From: Hymenobacter duratus | GTDB lineage: Bacteria; Bacteroidota; Bacteroidia; Cytophagales; Hymenobacteraceae | Assembly (NCBI RefSeq): GCF_014698995.1 | Contig: NZ_JACWZZ010000003.1 | Span: 496,001-560,000 of the forward strand | Length of the DNA stretch: 64,000 bases | Reading direction: 5' to 3' | Shown here: positions 8,331 to 16,888 of the stretch, piece after piece | How the letters are laid out: each line of letters starts with the position of its first letter | Position numbering within the stretch: position 1 is the first letter of the stretch | Made by a program: the position numbers and the translations under genes | Notes under the pieces: model-generated | What the model saw: only the letters and a program-made list of their open reading frames with translations | The model's database searches: none | Told to the model about the DNA's origin: nothing

Positions 8331-8867
8331 CTATACCGGCTGCTCAATCATCAGGTTGTGATTGGTGTAGATGCAGATGTCGGCGGCAATGTGCAGGGCT
8401 TCTTCCACCATCTGGCGGGCCGTGAGGTGGGGCGCGTGCTTCTTGAGGGCCAGCGCGGCAGCTTGGGCGTACATGGCGCCCGAGCCAATGGCAGCCACGT
8501 CAGAGTCGGGCTCCAGCACGTCGCCGGTGCCGGCAATGATGAGCAGCTCATCCTTGTCGCAGACCACCATCATGGCTTCGAGCTTGCGCAGGTACTGGTC
8601 TTTGCGCCACTCCTTGGCCAGCTCAATGGCGGCGCGGCGCAATTGCCCGCCATAGCCATTGAGCTTCTCCTCAAACTTGTCGAGCAGCATGAAGGCATCG
8701 GCCGTGGAGCCGGCGAAGCCGGTTACGACCTTGCCGTCCTGCAGCTTGCGGACCTTGCGCACGTTGCTCTTGGCTACGTGCTTGTCCATGGTAGCCTGGC
8801 CATCGGCACCGAGGGCAATTTCGCCGTTGTGGCGTACGCCAAGCACAGTAGTCGAACGGATTCTCAT
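8331..8867 (-). CDS. hslV: ATP-dependent protease subunit HslV
   Basis: A 178-residue proteasome-like peptidase, the usual HslV length. After a five-residue propeptide (MRIRS) comes TTVLGVRHNG, where the exposed Thr6 would be the nucleophile. ALGADGQAT, KVRKL, GFAGSTADAF and AAIGSGAMYAQAAA are conserved HslV segments. HslV forms a double hexamer gated by the HslU ATPase in the cytoplasm. No hslU lies in this window, so the pair is not in one operon here. The gene is flanked on both sides by palindromic repeats, which may act as its terminator and leader. Confidence 0.95.
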   Translation of the reverse strand: MRIRSTTVLGVRHNGEIALGADGQATMDKHVAKSNVRKVRKLQDGKVVTGFAGSTADAFMLLDKFEEKLNGYGGQLRRAAIELAKEWRKDQYLRKLEAMMVVCDKDELLIIAGTGDVLEPDSDVAAIGSGAMYAQAAALALKKHAPHLTARQMVEEALHIAADICIYTNHNLMIEQPV

Positions 8868-8888
8868 ATCGGGCGGGATTAAAAAATT

Positions 8889-8984
8889 GTCATCCTGAGC
8901 GGAGCGAAGGACTTTACCGCGGGGCGCGGGCCGAACGGCAAACCGCTCTGGCGTGGTAAGGTCCTTCGCTCCGCTCAGGATGAC
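8889..8984. repeat. dispersed palindromic repeat, family B
   Basis: Arms of about 30 bp (8889-8918 and 8955-8984) begin GTCATCCTGAGCGGAGCGAA and pair almost fully. Related copies with different but mostly complementary arms are at 15452, 23505 and 24056. It lies between hslV and the E2 gene. Confidence 0.85.
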
Positions 8985-9006
8985 GGGCTTTCTCGTTACT
9001 TTATAC

Positions 9007-10809
9007 TCAAATCAGCATGCGCATGGGGTCTTCCAGCAGGCTCTTCAGCGTCTGGAGGAAGGCCGCGCCGGTGGCGCCGTCTACTACGCGGTGGTCGCAG
9101 GAGAGGGTTACTTTCATCACGTTGCCGATAGCCAGCTCTCCGTCCTTTACCACGGCCGTCTGCTTGATGCCGCCCACGGCCAGGATGCAGGCATCCGGCG
9201 GGTTGATGATGGCCGTGAATTCCTCAATGCCAAACATACCCAGGTTGGAGATGGTGAAGGTGCTTCCCTCCCACTCGGCGGGCTGCAGCTTCTTGCTCTT
9301 GGCCTTGCCGGCCAGTTCCTTTACCTCCGTTGCAATAGTGGAAAGGCCTTTGCCATCGGCGTTGCGCACTACGGGTACCAGCAGGCCTTCGTCCACGGCC
9401 ACGGCCACCCCGATGTTCACCACCTTGTTCTGGCGGATTTTGTCGCCGAGCCACGACGAGTTGACAGCCGGATGCTGCTTCAGCGCCACGGCCGCTGCCT
9501 TAATTACCAGGTCGTTGAAGCTGAGCTTCACCGGCGACAGGGTGTTGAGCTGCGTGCGAACCTCCATGGCGCGGTCCATGAAGATTTCCATCGTCAGATA
9601 GAAATGCGGGGCCGTAAAGAGGCTTTCCGACAGACGACGGGCAATAACCTTGCGCATCTGCGACACGGGCGTGTCGGTGTAGGTGCCTTCGGCGGCGGCT
9701 GGTGCGGGGGCGGCAGCCGGAGCTGGCGCAGCTTCCGTCTTGGGTGCTTCAGCAGCAGCAGCCGGGGCCGCAACCGGAGCAGCGGCTGGTTGAGCGACAG
9801 GAGCTGCCGCAGGCTGGGCCGTTTCCAGGTCGCGGGACACAATACGACCGTTTTCGCCGGAGCCTTTCACGTTGCTCAGGTCGATGCCTTTGTCTTTGGC
9901 AATGCTTTTGGCCAGCGGCGAGGCAAGGATGCGGGTACCAGCCGGAGCCGGTGCAACCACCGTAGCCGCGGCGGCAGGAGCCACTGCCGCAGGTGCCGGA
10001 GCAGGGGCCGCAGCAGCTGGAGCAGGTGAAGGCGCAGCTTCAGCGGGAGCCGCTGCTGGCGCGGGGGCCTCGGCCGCCGCCGGTGCGGCGCTGCCGCCCG
10101 ACTGGCCACCCAAAAGTGCCTGCACGTCGGCGCCCTCTTCCCCGATAATGGCCAGGATGCCGTCTACCACCACCGACTCCCCGTCTTTAGGGCCGATGTA
10201 GAGCAGCGTACCATCTTCGTAATTTTCCAGTTCCATCGTGGCTTTGTCGGTTTCGACTTCAGCCAGCACGTCGCCGGATTTTACTTTGTCGCCTACTTTC
10301 TTGAGCCAGGAGGCAATAGTGCCTTCCGTCATCGTGTCGCTCATTTTAGGCATCCGGATGACGGTGGCTTTTTTGCCATTGCCGGCAGCAGGCGCAGCCG
10401 GTGCGGCAGGCGCAGCGGCCGGAGCCGGAGTTTCAGCTTTCGGCTCTTCGGCTTTCGGTTCCTCGGCTTTGGATTCTTCAGCTTTAGGTGCTTCCGGAGC
10501 TGGCGCGGCCGGTGCTGGGGCAGCTGCCGGCGCGGCACCTGCGCCGCTGAGCAGGGCAGAAATATCTTCGCCTTCCTGGCCTACAATGGCCAGTACGCCA
10601 TCCACGGGCACGGCATCACCTTCTTTCGGACCGATATGAAGCAAGGTGCCGTCCTCGTAGTTTTCGAGTTCCATCGTGGCTTTGTCGGTTTCGACTTCAG
10701 CCAGAATGTCCCCGGACTTCACTTTGTCGCCTACTTTTTTGAGCCACGAAGCAATGACCCCCTCGGTCATCGTGTCGCTCATTTTGGGCATTTTTATGAT
10801 TTCGGCCAT
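9007..10809 (-). CDS. pdhC: pyruvate dehydrogenase complex dihydrolipoamide acetyltransferase (E2) with two lipoyl domains
   Basis: The 600-residue E2 core of a 2-oxo acid dehydrogenase complex. Two nearly identical lipoyl domains lie at about 1-80 and 147-228, with lipoylation sites K43 and K189 in ETDKATMELEN. Pro/Ala/Glu-rich linkers join them to an E3-binding domain at about 293-329 (RILASPLAKSIAKDKGID). The catalytic domain from about 375 ends with DHRVVDG (H573, D577), the acetyltransfer site. The architecture and MPKMSDTMTEG motifs fit pyruvate rather than oxoglutarate dehydrogenase. E1 and E3 are not adjacent. A well-formed promoter lies just upstream. Confidence 0.93.
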   Translation of the reverse strand: MAEIIKMPKMSDTMTEGVIASWLKKVGDKVKSGDILAEVETDKATMELENYEDGTLLHIGPKEGDAVPVDGVLAIVGQEGEDISALLSGAGAAPAAAPAPAAPAPEAPKAEESKAEEPKAEEPKAETPAPAAAPAAPAAPAAGNGKKATVIRMPKMSDTMTEGTIASWLKKVGDKVKSGDVLAEVETDKATMELENYEDGTLLYIGPKDGESVVVDGILAIIGEEGADVQALLGGQSGGSAAPAAAEAPAPAAAPAEAAPSPAPAAAAPAPAPAAVAPAAAATVVAPAPAGTRILASPLAKSIAKDKGIDLSNVKGSGENGRIVSRDLETAQPAAAPVAQPAAAPVAAPAAAAEAPKTEAAPAPAAAPAPAAAEGTYTDTPVSQMRKVIARRLSESLFTAPHFYLTMEIFMDRAMEVRTQLNTLSPVKLSFNDLVIKAAAVALKQHPAVNSSWLGDKIRQNKVVNIGVAVAVDEGLLVPVVRNADGKGLSTIATEVKELAGKAKSKKLQPAEWEGSTFTISNLGMFGIEEFTAIINPPDACILAVGGIKQTAVVKDGELAIGNVMKVTLSCDHRVVDGATGAAFLQTLKSLLEDPMRMLI

Positions 10810-10837
10810 CTGCGTCTGCGGTTGAATTGAATGGGGT

Positions 10838-10868
10838 CAAAATTAGCCCGAAAATCCGGGGGTGCAAA
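10838..10868 (-). promoter_or_regulatory. promoter of pdhC
   Basis: On the minus strand a TTTG (-33, complement of 10865-10868) is followed after exactly 19 bp by TAATTTTG (-7, complement of 10838-10845). This matches the Bacteroidota consensus TTTG-N19-TAnnTTTG. Transcription would start near 10833, about 24 nt before the ATG. Confidence 0.8.
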
Positions 10869-11037
10869 CGAAACTCTGCGTTCCGGAAAGACCTTTGACT
10901 AAGCGAATTTTCGCCTTTATGGGTTCAAACTGCTTTTCTGCGGGCTGCCCGGCCAGCAAAGCCTGCTTACTTCGGTTCGGGTTGGGGCCAGTTCTGGAGC
11001 CGCGGCAAGCTCTTTCAGCCGGCAGCCAGACTACCTG

Positions 11038-11664
11038 CTACGGGTTCGGTTCCTGCAGGTGGGCTACGTCCAGAAAACTGCTCACCGTGAACATCCCGCC
11101 CGAATAATGCAGCCGATACAGGCACAGGTTGCGGTGCTCAAACGAATCCATGTGGTGCAGCGGGTAGTTGAGCAGCTGGCAGAGCAGCACCCGCATGGCG
11201 CGGCCGTGCATGCACACCAATACGGTTTCTTCTTCGGGCCGCGCTTTCAGCAGCTCAATAAACGGGCGCTGGCGGGCAGCTACTTCGTCGGGACTCTCGC
11301 CGCCAGTAAGGCGGGCGTGGGTCTGGCCGGCGCCCCACTGGTCCAGCACGCCCTGGTACTCGGCGTCTTCTTCGGGCGTGATGCGCGTTCCTTCACGCAC
11401 GCCCCAGCTAATTTCGTTCAGGGCTGTATGCTGCTCGTGGGGCAGGCCCATCTCCAGAAAGCCCTGCACCGACTCGTGGGTGCGGCGCAGCGCCGAGGTG
11501 TAGACTTTATCGAAGGGCAAATGGGCATAGGCGGCATGGAAGCGCGCGGCTTGCCGGCGGCCTGCTTCGTTCAGGCTCGAATCGACGCCGCTGCCCTGCA
11601 CGATGCCGCGCACGTTGAAGTCGGTCTGGCCGTGCCGGATAAGGTATATTTTTTTGACGTTCAC
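11038..11664 (-). CDS. histidine phosphatase family protein (phosphoglycerate-mutase-like)
   Basis: A 208-residue branch-1 histidine phosphatase. The catalytic motif is YLIRHGQTDFN with H11 as phosphoacceptor. VYTSALRRTHES supplies the second arginine, LNEISWGVREG the acid-base glutamate region, and LVCMHGRAMRVLL the second histidine. The spacing fits small-substrate phosphatases of the CobC/GpmB type rather than glycolytic phosphoglycerate mutase, so the substrate is open. It is divergent from the menaquinone genes, and the two promoters overlap in the 82-bp gap. Confidence 0.88.
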   Translation of the reverse strand: MNVKKIYLIRHGQTDFNVRGIVQGSGVDSSLNEAGRRQAARFHAAYAHLPFDKVYTSALRRTHESVQGFLEMGLPHEQHTALNEISWGVREGTRITPEEDAEYQGVLDQWGAGQTHARLTGGESPDEVAARQRPFIELLKARPEEETVLVCMHGRAMRVLLCQLLNYPLHHMDSFEHRNLCLYRLHYSGGMFTVSSFLDVAHLQEPNP

Positions 11665-11672
11665 TTTCCCGC

Positions 11673-11680
11673 TAGCTTTG
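11673..11680 (+). promoter_or_regulatory. candidate -7 box for the menaquinone operon (TAGCTTTG)
   Basis: TAGCTTTG fits TAnnTTTG exactly and lies 66 bp before the ATG at 11747. A TTTG at 11653-11656 is only 16 bp upstream, shorter than usual. Confidence 0.5.
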
Positions 11681-11692
11681 CTGGTTTGGGGG

Positions 11693-11700
11693 CAAAAGTA
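11693..11700 (-). promoter_or_regulatory. candidate -7 box for the histidine phosphatase gene (TACTTTTG)
   Basis: The complement of 11693-11700 reads TACTTTTG, an exact TAnnTTTG, 28 bp before the start codon. It overlaps the divergent promoter at 11673, so the two may compete. Confidence 0.5.
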
Positions 11701-11746
11701 GTTTTACACTCCCAGAATCCCTGATTCGACATCTTTTTCTCTGCCA

Positions 11747-12196
11747 ATGGATACGGAACGCCTTTCTCCTGATCTGGCCCAGCTCAATGCTTGGTGCCGC
11801 AACACGCTGGGCGAGCACCTGGGCATAGAGCTGACGGAAGTAGGTGACCGGACCCTGACCGGCCGCATGCCCGTCGACCACCGCACCCACCAGCCCATGG
11901 GCCTGCTGCACGGCGGCGCCTCAGTGGCCTTGGCCGAAACCCTGGGCAGCATCGGAGCTCAACTGCAGGTGGATGTACGGAAGAAGGCCTGTGTGGGGCT
12001 GGAAATCAACGCCAACCATCTTAAAGGCGTGCATTCGGGCTACGTGGTGGGCCGCGCCACGGCGCTGCACGTGGGCCGCAGCACGCAGGTGTGGGAAATC
12101 CGGATTACGCACGAGGAAACGGGCGTGCTGGTCTGCGTGAGCCGCATTACCATGGCCGTTATCGACTTGCCGCCCGCCGCGCAGCCTCAGGCATGA
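11747..12196 (+). CDS. menI: hotdog-fold thioesterase, probable 1,4-dihydroxy-2-naphthoyl-CoA hydrolase
   Basis: A 149-residue PaaI/YdiI-type hotdog thioesterase. The core motif is MGLLHGGASVALAETLGS, with the catalytic glutamate (E66) on the central helix, followed by LEINANHLKGVHSG. Because it is the first gene of a run with menF and menD and overlaps menF by four bases, the likely substrate is DHNA-CoA, hydrolysed after the MenB step. The family has broad specificity, so the name is inferred from context. Confidence 0.82.
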   Translation: MDTERLSPDLAQLNAWCRNTLGEHLGIELTEVGDRTLTGRMPVDHRTHQPMGLLHGGASVALAETLGSIGAQLQVDVRKKACVGLEINANHLKGVHSGYVVGRATALHVGRSTQVWEIRITHEETGVLVCVSRITMAVIDLPPAAQPQA

Positions 12197-13425
12197 GACG
12201 CCACCTGACCTGGCCCGGCCCGGCCGCTGCGCCGGAGCGGCTGCGGCAGCTGGTGGCGTTTGCGCTGCAGCACAAGCTGCCCGTGGCCCTGTGGCGCCTG
12301 CCGAACACCGAAGCAGTGCAGCTGTGCCTAAGCTTTTCGGCGGAAGCCGCGCTTACCGGCCTGACGCCGGCCCTGGAGCCTACTGCGCCGGCCGGTTTCG
12401 CCTTCTTCCCCTTCCGCGACACCGACCACAACCCCGCACTTTTCCTGCCGGCTGACGCGGTGTTTGATACGGAGCACCCGGAGCTGCTGCAGGTGAACGA
12501 GGCGGCGGAAGGAGCAGCTACGCTGGCGCACGCGCTGCTGGAGTGGCTCAACTCTTCCGCTGAGCAGCCCGCCCCGGCCCTTTCCTGGCATGTCAGTCCG
12601 CAGCCGGTGCCGCACATGGCGCCGCCGGAAGAGTACGCGGCGCTGGTGCGGCGCAGCGTGGAGGCCATAGAAAACGGTGAAGTGCTGAAAGTGGTAAGCA
12701 GCCGGGCCGCCAGCCAGCCGCTGCCGCCTCACTTCGATGCCCTGAACGCCTTCCTGGAGCTGACCCGCCGCTACCCTACCGCCTTCTGCTCTCTGGTGAG
12801 TGCACCCGGCGCCGGTACGTGGCTGGGCGCTACCCCCGAAATACTGGCCCAGGTAACGCAGGACGGCAAATTCTGCACGATGGCGCTGGCCGGCACCCAG
12901 CCGCTGCAACAGGGCCACAAACCCAGTGAAGCCATCTGGCGGCAGAAGGAAATTGAGGAGCAGGCGCTGGTGGCGCGCTACGTGGTGAGCTGCTTCAAGC
13001 AGCTGCGCCTGCGCGACTACCAGGAAACCGGCCCGCGCACGGTAGCAGCCGGCGAAGTGCTGCACCTGCGCACCGATTTCATGGTGGACCTGCGCAAGGT
13101 GCCGTTTCCCACGCTCGGCACCGATATGCTGCGGCTCCTGCATCCGACGTCCGCCGTGGGTGGTATGCCCCGGCAGGCAGCCCTGGACTTTATCGAGAAG
13201 CACGAAGGCTACGACCGGGCGTATTACAGCGGCTTTCTGGGCCCTGTAAACCTGCCGCAGCCCGGCGCGGCCCACCTTTTCGTGAATCTGCGGTGCTTCC
13301 AGCTGCGCCCTACCGAGGCCATTCTCTACGCCGGCACCGGCCTCACCATCGATTCCGACCCCGCCCGCGAGTGGCGGGAAACCGAGCTGAAGCTGCGCAC
13401 GGCCGGGGCCATTCTGCATGAGTAG
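12193..13425 (+). CDS. menF: isochorismate synthase
   Basis: A 410-residue chorismate-utilising enzyme that converts chorismate to isochorismate, the entry step of menaquinone synthesis. Conserved parts are TWLGATPEILAQV, MALAGTQPL, HPTSAVGGMPRQAAL, then HEGYDRAYYSGFLGPVN and ILYAGTGLT, which supply Mg and substrate contacts. The ATG at 12193 overlaps the previous stop in an ATGA, typical of translational coupling; an upstream start would lie inside the thioesterase gene. EntC-type siderophore use is possible in principle, but menD directly downstream points to menaquinone. Confidence 0.9.
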   Translation: MRRHLTWPGPAAAPERLRQLVAFALQHKLPVALWRLPNTEAVQLCLSFSAEAALTGLTPALEPTAPAGFAFFPFRDTDHNPALFLPADAVFDTEHPELLQVNEAAEGAATLAHALLEWLNSSAEQPAPALSWHVSPQPVPHMAPPEEYAALVRRSVEAIENGEVLKVVSSRAASQPLPPHFDALNAFLELTRRYPTAFCSLVSAPGAGTWLGATPEILAQVTQDGKFCTMALAGTQPLQQGHKPSEAIWRQKEIEEQALVARYVVSCFKQLRLRDYQETGPRTVAAGEVLHLRTDFMVDLRKVPFPTLGTDMLRLLHPTSAVGGMPRQAALDFIEKHEGYDRAYYSGFLGPVNLPQPGAAHLFVNLRCFQLRPTEAILYAGTGLTIDSDPAREWRETELKLRTAGAILHE

Positions 13426-13502
13426 CTGAGTCTGCTGCCAAATACTGCCGTATGGGCTGAACAGGCAGTTACTTTTTTTCCTCCCGCCGGTTATCTGTTC
13501 CT

Positions 13503-15440
13503 ATGTCGCTGCAAGCAATCCACAACATTCCCAAAATCTGCGCCCAGCTGGGCATTACGGACGTGGTGCTTTCGCCCGGCTCCCGGTGTGCACCCCTCAC
13601 CATTGCCTTTGCGCGCCACCCCGGCATACAGGTGCGCACGGTGCCGGACGAGCGGGCGGCGGCTTTCATTGGGCTGGGACTGGCGCAGGCGCAGCGGCGG
13701 GCCGTGGCGCTGGTGTGCACTTCCGGCACGGCGGGCCTGAACTACGCGCCGGCCGTAGCCGAAGCCTATTTCCAGCAGATTCCGCTGGTGATATTCACCG
13801 CCGACCGTCCCCCGGAGTGGGTTGATCAGCTCGATGGCCAGACCATCCGGCAGGCCGACCTGTACGGCGCCCACGCCAAAGGTTCGTTCCAGTTTCCGGC
13901 CGACACGTCCCATACAGATGCGCAGTGGCATGCCGGGCGCATCGTGTCGGAGGCTATAGGGCTGGCCGAGCAGTTTCCGGCCGGGCCGGTACAAATCAAC
14001 GTGCCGCTGCGGGAGCCTTTCTACCCCAAGCCCGGCGAGGAGCTGCGGTTTGAGGCTGTGAAGGTGACGCGCGAGCTGCCCGGTCGGCCGCAGCTACCAG
14101 CCACCGTGCTGGCCGAGCTGCGCGACGCCATCCGGAGTACTAGCCGCGTGCTGCTGGTAGCGGGTCAGCACCCGGCCGATACGGAGTTGCTGCTGGCTTT
14201 GCACCGCTTTGCCGCCGCCTTCCAGGTGCCGGTCGTGGGCGACCTGATTGCCAACCTGCACCTGCCCGCCGCGCCCGACTACGACCAACGCCTGCGCCCG
14301 TTAGGCCGCCAGGACGTGTTTATGGCGGTGCCCGAGCCGGGCCTGAAAGAAGCCCTGAAGCCGGAACTGCTTATTACTTTCGGTCAGTCGCTTATTTCCA
14401 AAGCCCTCAAGCTGTATCTGCGCGGCGCCCGCCCGGCTCAGCACTGGCATATCCAGCCGGCCGGCCCCGTAGCCGACACATTCCAGTCGCTCACGAAAGT
14501 GGTGCGCATGGAGCCAATGGACTTTTTTGCGGCGCTGACAGATACTTCTGGTACAGCGGATAGTATGGGAGCCTCCGAAGGTTTAGGTTCGATTTCTGGC
14601 GCGGCCACCGCTCCCACAGGCTCGATTCCAATCATTACCACACCCAACCACACGGCCGCGCAGGACGCCACGCGCGTAGCCCGGCCGCCTGCGCCGGCCG
14701 GAACGCTGCGGCTGGTATGGCCCGGCAGCGGCGGGCAGCTCAATGACACTGAGGCTTTGGCCAAAGCGGCTTACCTCAAGCCTTGGCTGGCGGCCGAGAA
14801 CTGGGCCACCGGATTTCTGCAGGACTTCATGCGGCAGCCACAGCAGCCCTTCAACGAGTTTACTGCCATCTACCACGCCCTGCAGCAGCTCCCCGACCGC
14901 ACGGCGCTGCACCTGGCCAACAGCATGGCTGTGCGCTACGCCAACATTCTGGGGGTGCCGGCCGGCCGCTTCGTGGAGGTGTTTGCCAACCGCGGCACCA
15001 GCGGCATTGATGGCTGCACGAGCACGGCCGTGGGGACGGCGCTGGCCCAGCCCGGCCGGCCGGTAGTGCTGTTCACCGGCGACGTGGCATTTTTCTACGA
15101 CCGGAACGCCTTCTGGCACAACTACGCCACGCCCAACCTGCGCGTGGTGCTGCTCAACAACCACGCTGGCGGCATTTTCCGCCTGATTGATGGGCCACGC
15201 CAGCAGCCGGAGCTGGAGGATTTTTTCGAGACGCGCCAGCCCCTTACGGCCGCCAACACAGCCCGTGATTTTGGGCTGCAGTACTTCGCAGTATCTACTT
15301 TTGCTGAACTAGAGTTGGCGCTACCGGTTTTCTTTGCACCCGAATCCGGCGCCAGCCTGCTCGAAATTACCACCGACAGCAAGACCAACGCCGAGTTTTT
15401 TGAACAGTACCGCGCTGCGGTGAAGTCATCTTTTGCGTAA
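13503..15440 (+). CDS. menD: 2-succinyl-5-enolpyruvyl-6-hydroxy-3-cyclohexene-1-carboxylate synthase (SEPHCHC synthase)
   Basis: A 645-residue ThDP enzyme that joins isochorismate with the succinic semialdehyde unit from 2-oxoglutarate. The N-terminal domain shows VLSPGSRCAPLTIAF, VPDERAAAFIGLGLA (with the ThDP-activating Glu) and CTSGTAGLNYAPAV. The C-terminal ThDP/Mg site is GTSGIDGCTSTAVG and FTGDVAFFYDRNAFWHN. Compared with the roughly 560-580 residues of most MenD proteins it is long; a low-complexity Ser/Thr/Gly/Ala stretch at about residues 345-400 accounts for part of this and probably forms a surface loop. It follows menF by 77 bp. Confidence 0.93.
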   Translation: MSLQAIHNIPKICAQLGITDVVLSPGSRCAPLTIAFARHPGIQVRTVPDERAAAFIGLGLAQAQRRAVALVCTSGTAGLNYAPAVAEAYFQQIPLVIFTADRPPEWVDQLDGQTIRQADLYGAHAKGSFQFPADTSHTDAQWHAGRIVSEAIGLAEQFPAGPVQINVPLREPFYPKPGEELRFEAVKVTRELPGRPQLPATVLAELRDAIRSTSRVLLVAGQHPADTELLLALHRFAAAFQVPVVGDLIANLHLPAAPDYDQRLRPLGRQDVFMAVPEPGLKEALKPELLITFGQSLISKALKLYLRGARPAQHWHIQPAGPVADTFQSLTKVVRMEPMDFFAALTDTSGTADSMGASEGLGSISGAATAPTGSIPIITTPNHTAAQDATRVARPPAPAGTLRLVWPGSGGQLNDTEALAKAAYLKPWLAAENWATGFLQDFMRQPQQPFNEFTAIYHALQQLPDRTALHLANSMAVRYANILGVPAGRFVEVFANRGTSGIDGCTSTAVGTALAQPGRPVVLFTGDVAFFYDRNAFWHNYATPNLRVVLLNNHAGGIFRLIDGPRQQPELEDFFETRQPLTAANTARDFGLQYFAVSTFAELELALPVFFAPESGASLLEITTDSKTNAEFFEQYRAAVKSSFA

Positions 15441-15451
15441 TACATGCCGTT

Positions 15452-15549
15452 GTCATCCTGAGCCTGCGAAGGACCTTATGCACTTCAAACGAGTATTGTA
15501 ACAACGACTCGTCGTGACATAATCAGGTCCTTCGCGGGCTCAGGATGAC
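15452..15549. repeat. dispersed palindromic repeat, family B, between menD and menB
   Basis: Arms at 15452-15476 and 15525-15549 start GTCATCCTGAGCCTGCGAAG and pair imperfectly (two or three mismatches). It lies inside what looks like one transcription unit. Confidence 0.82.
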
Positions 15550-15581
15550 AGGTGTTTTTGTTTCTCTTTTCCTCATTTCCT

Positions 15582-16406
15582 ATGGCCGAACAAGTTACCT
15601 GGACCCCGATTAAGGAGTTCCGCGAAATCCTTTTCACACAGGCTGGCGGCATCGCCAAAATCAGCATCAACCGTCCGCAGGTGCACAATGCCTTCACCCC
15701 GCTCACGGTGCAGGAGATGATTGAAGCCATGGATATCTGCCGCAACCGTACGGATATCGGCGTTATCATTCTCACCGGCGAAGGTGGCAAAGCCTTCTGC
15801 TCGGGCGGCGACCAGAGCGTGCGCGGCCACGGCGGCTACATCGGTGAAGACACCGTGCCGCGCCTCAATGTGCTGGACCTGCAGAAGCAGATTCGCTCCA
15901 TTCCGAAGCCGGTAATAGCCATGGTGGCCGGCTGGGCCATCGGGGGTGGCCACGTGCTGCACGTGGTCTGCGACCTGACTATTGCCGCCGACAACGCCCG
16001 TTTCGGCCAGACCGGCCCGAAAGTGGGCTCGTTCGACGGCGGTTTTGGTGCGAGCTATCTGGCCCGCGTGGTAGGCCAGAAAAAGGCCCGCGAAATCTGG
16101 TTCCTCTGCGACCAGTACGACGCCCAGGAAGCCCTCGACATGGGCCTTGTGAACAAAGTAGTGCACCTCGACAAGCTGGAGGAAACCACCGTGGCCTGGT
16201 GCCACAAGATTCTGGAGAAAAGCCCACTGGCGCTGCGCATGCTCAAATCGAGCTTCAACGCCGAGCTGGACGGACAGGCTGGTATTCAGGAGCTGGCCGG
16301 CAACGCCACGCTGCTCTACTACCTCTCCGAGGAAGCCAAGGAAGGCAAAAACGCTTTCATCGAGAAGCGCACACCCGATTTCTCAAAGTACCCCAAGTTC
16401 CCGTAA
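15582..16406 (+). CDS. menB: 1,4-dihydroxy-2-naphthoyl-CoA synthase
   Basis: A 274-residue crotonase-family enzyme that closes the naphthoate ring of o-succinylbenzoyl-CoA. MenB hallmarks are [50 protein letters not shown] and the near-invariant [20 protein letters not shown]. The C-terminal [11 protein letters not shown] tail is also typical. The start at 15582 gives MAEQVTW; the open frame continues into the repeat upstream but is not conserved-looking. The o-succinylbenzoate synthase (menC) and menA are not in the window. Confidence 0.95.
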   Translation: MAEQVTWTPIKEFREILFTQAGGIAKISINRPQVHNAFTPLTVQEMIEAMDICRNRTDIGVIILTGEGGKAFCSGGDQSVRGHGGYIGEDTVPRLNVLDLQKQIRSIPKPVIAMVAGWAIGGGHVLHVVCDLTIAADNARFGQTGPKVGSFDGGFGASYLARVVGQKKAREIWFLCDQYDAQEALDMGLVNKVVHLDKLEETTVAWCHKILEKSPLALRMLKSSFNAELDGQAGIQELAGNATLLYYLSEEAKEGKNAFIEKRTPDFSKYPKFP

Positions 16407-16434
16407 CGGCGCGGCTGCCGTTGCCCCCAAAATG

Positions 16435-16468
16435 CTGCCTGCCCGCTTGCGGGCAGGCAGTTTTCTTT
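16435..16468 (+). terminator. Rho-independent terminator after menB
   Basis: A perfect 12-bp GC-rich stem (16435-16446 with 16449-16460) with a TT loop is followed by TTTTCTTT. Confidence 0.88.
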
Positions 16469-16528
16469 ACCAGCTTGCCTGCGCCTAGCTATCTTCGTCC
16501 TATCAACGCCTGTCTAACTCTTCCGGCC

Positions 16529-16888
16529 ATGAAACTTTTGTGGATGCTGCTGCTGAGCTTTTCGTCAGTTGCCACCGTACAGGCTCAGACTGCCAAACCA
16601 GCCGCCAGCGCGCCTGCCCCCGATCCGGCGAAGCCGCTCCTGCTGGCTGAAGCAGCTTGCGGGCAGTGCCGGCTAGGCCTGCCCGGCAAGGGCTGCGACT
16701 TGGCGGTACGGCTGGATGGCAAAGCCTACTTCGTGGACGGCACCACCATCGACTCGCACGGCGACGCCCACGCCGACGACGGGCTCTGCAATGCTATCCG
16801 CCAGGCACAGGTGCAGGGCAAGGTGGTAGCAAACCGGTTTGTAGCAATGTATTTCCGGTTGCTGCCCGAAGCTACTGAAGGCCGGTAG
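16529..16888 (+). CDS. DUF6370-like small exported protein, 119 aa
   Basis: The N-terminus MKLLWMLLLSFSSVATVQAQ is a clear signal peptide, followed by an Ala/Pro-rich linker. The core from about residue 43 has CGQCRLGLPGKGCDLAVR and KAYFVDGTTIDSHGDAHADD, with three cysteines and several His/Asp residues that could bind a metal. I recall this pattern as DUF6370, a periplasmic family without known function, so the family name is from memory. A TATCTTCG box at 16490-16497 may be its promoter. It separates menB from the rest of the region and is probably transcribed alone. Confidence 0.78.
   Translation: MKLLWMLLLSFSSVATVQAQTAKPAASAPAPDPAKPLLLAEAACGQCRLGLPGKGCDLAVRLDGKAYFVDGTTIDSHGDAHADDGLCNAIRQAQVQGKVVANRFVAMYFRLLPEATEGR

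Noticed and set aside
8331..8867. HslV as a proteasome beta subunit or a pseudogene
   Set aside because: Length, N-terminal Thr after a short propeptide and all motifs fit an intact HslV; the absence of hslU here only means that the genes are apart.
10862..11107. Possible small plus-strand gene between pdhC and the phosphatase gene
   Set aside because: It overlaps the pdhC promoter and the end of the phosphatase gene and has no start context or domain.
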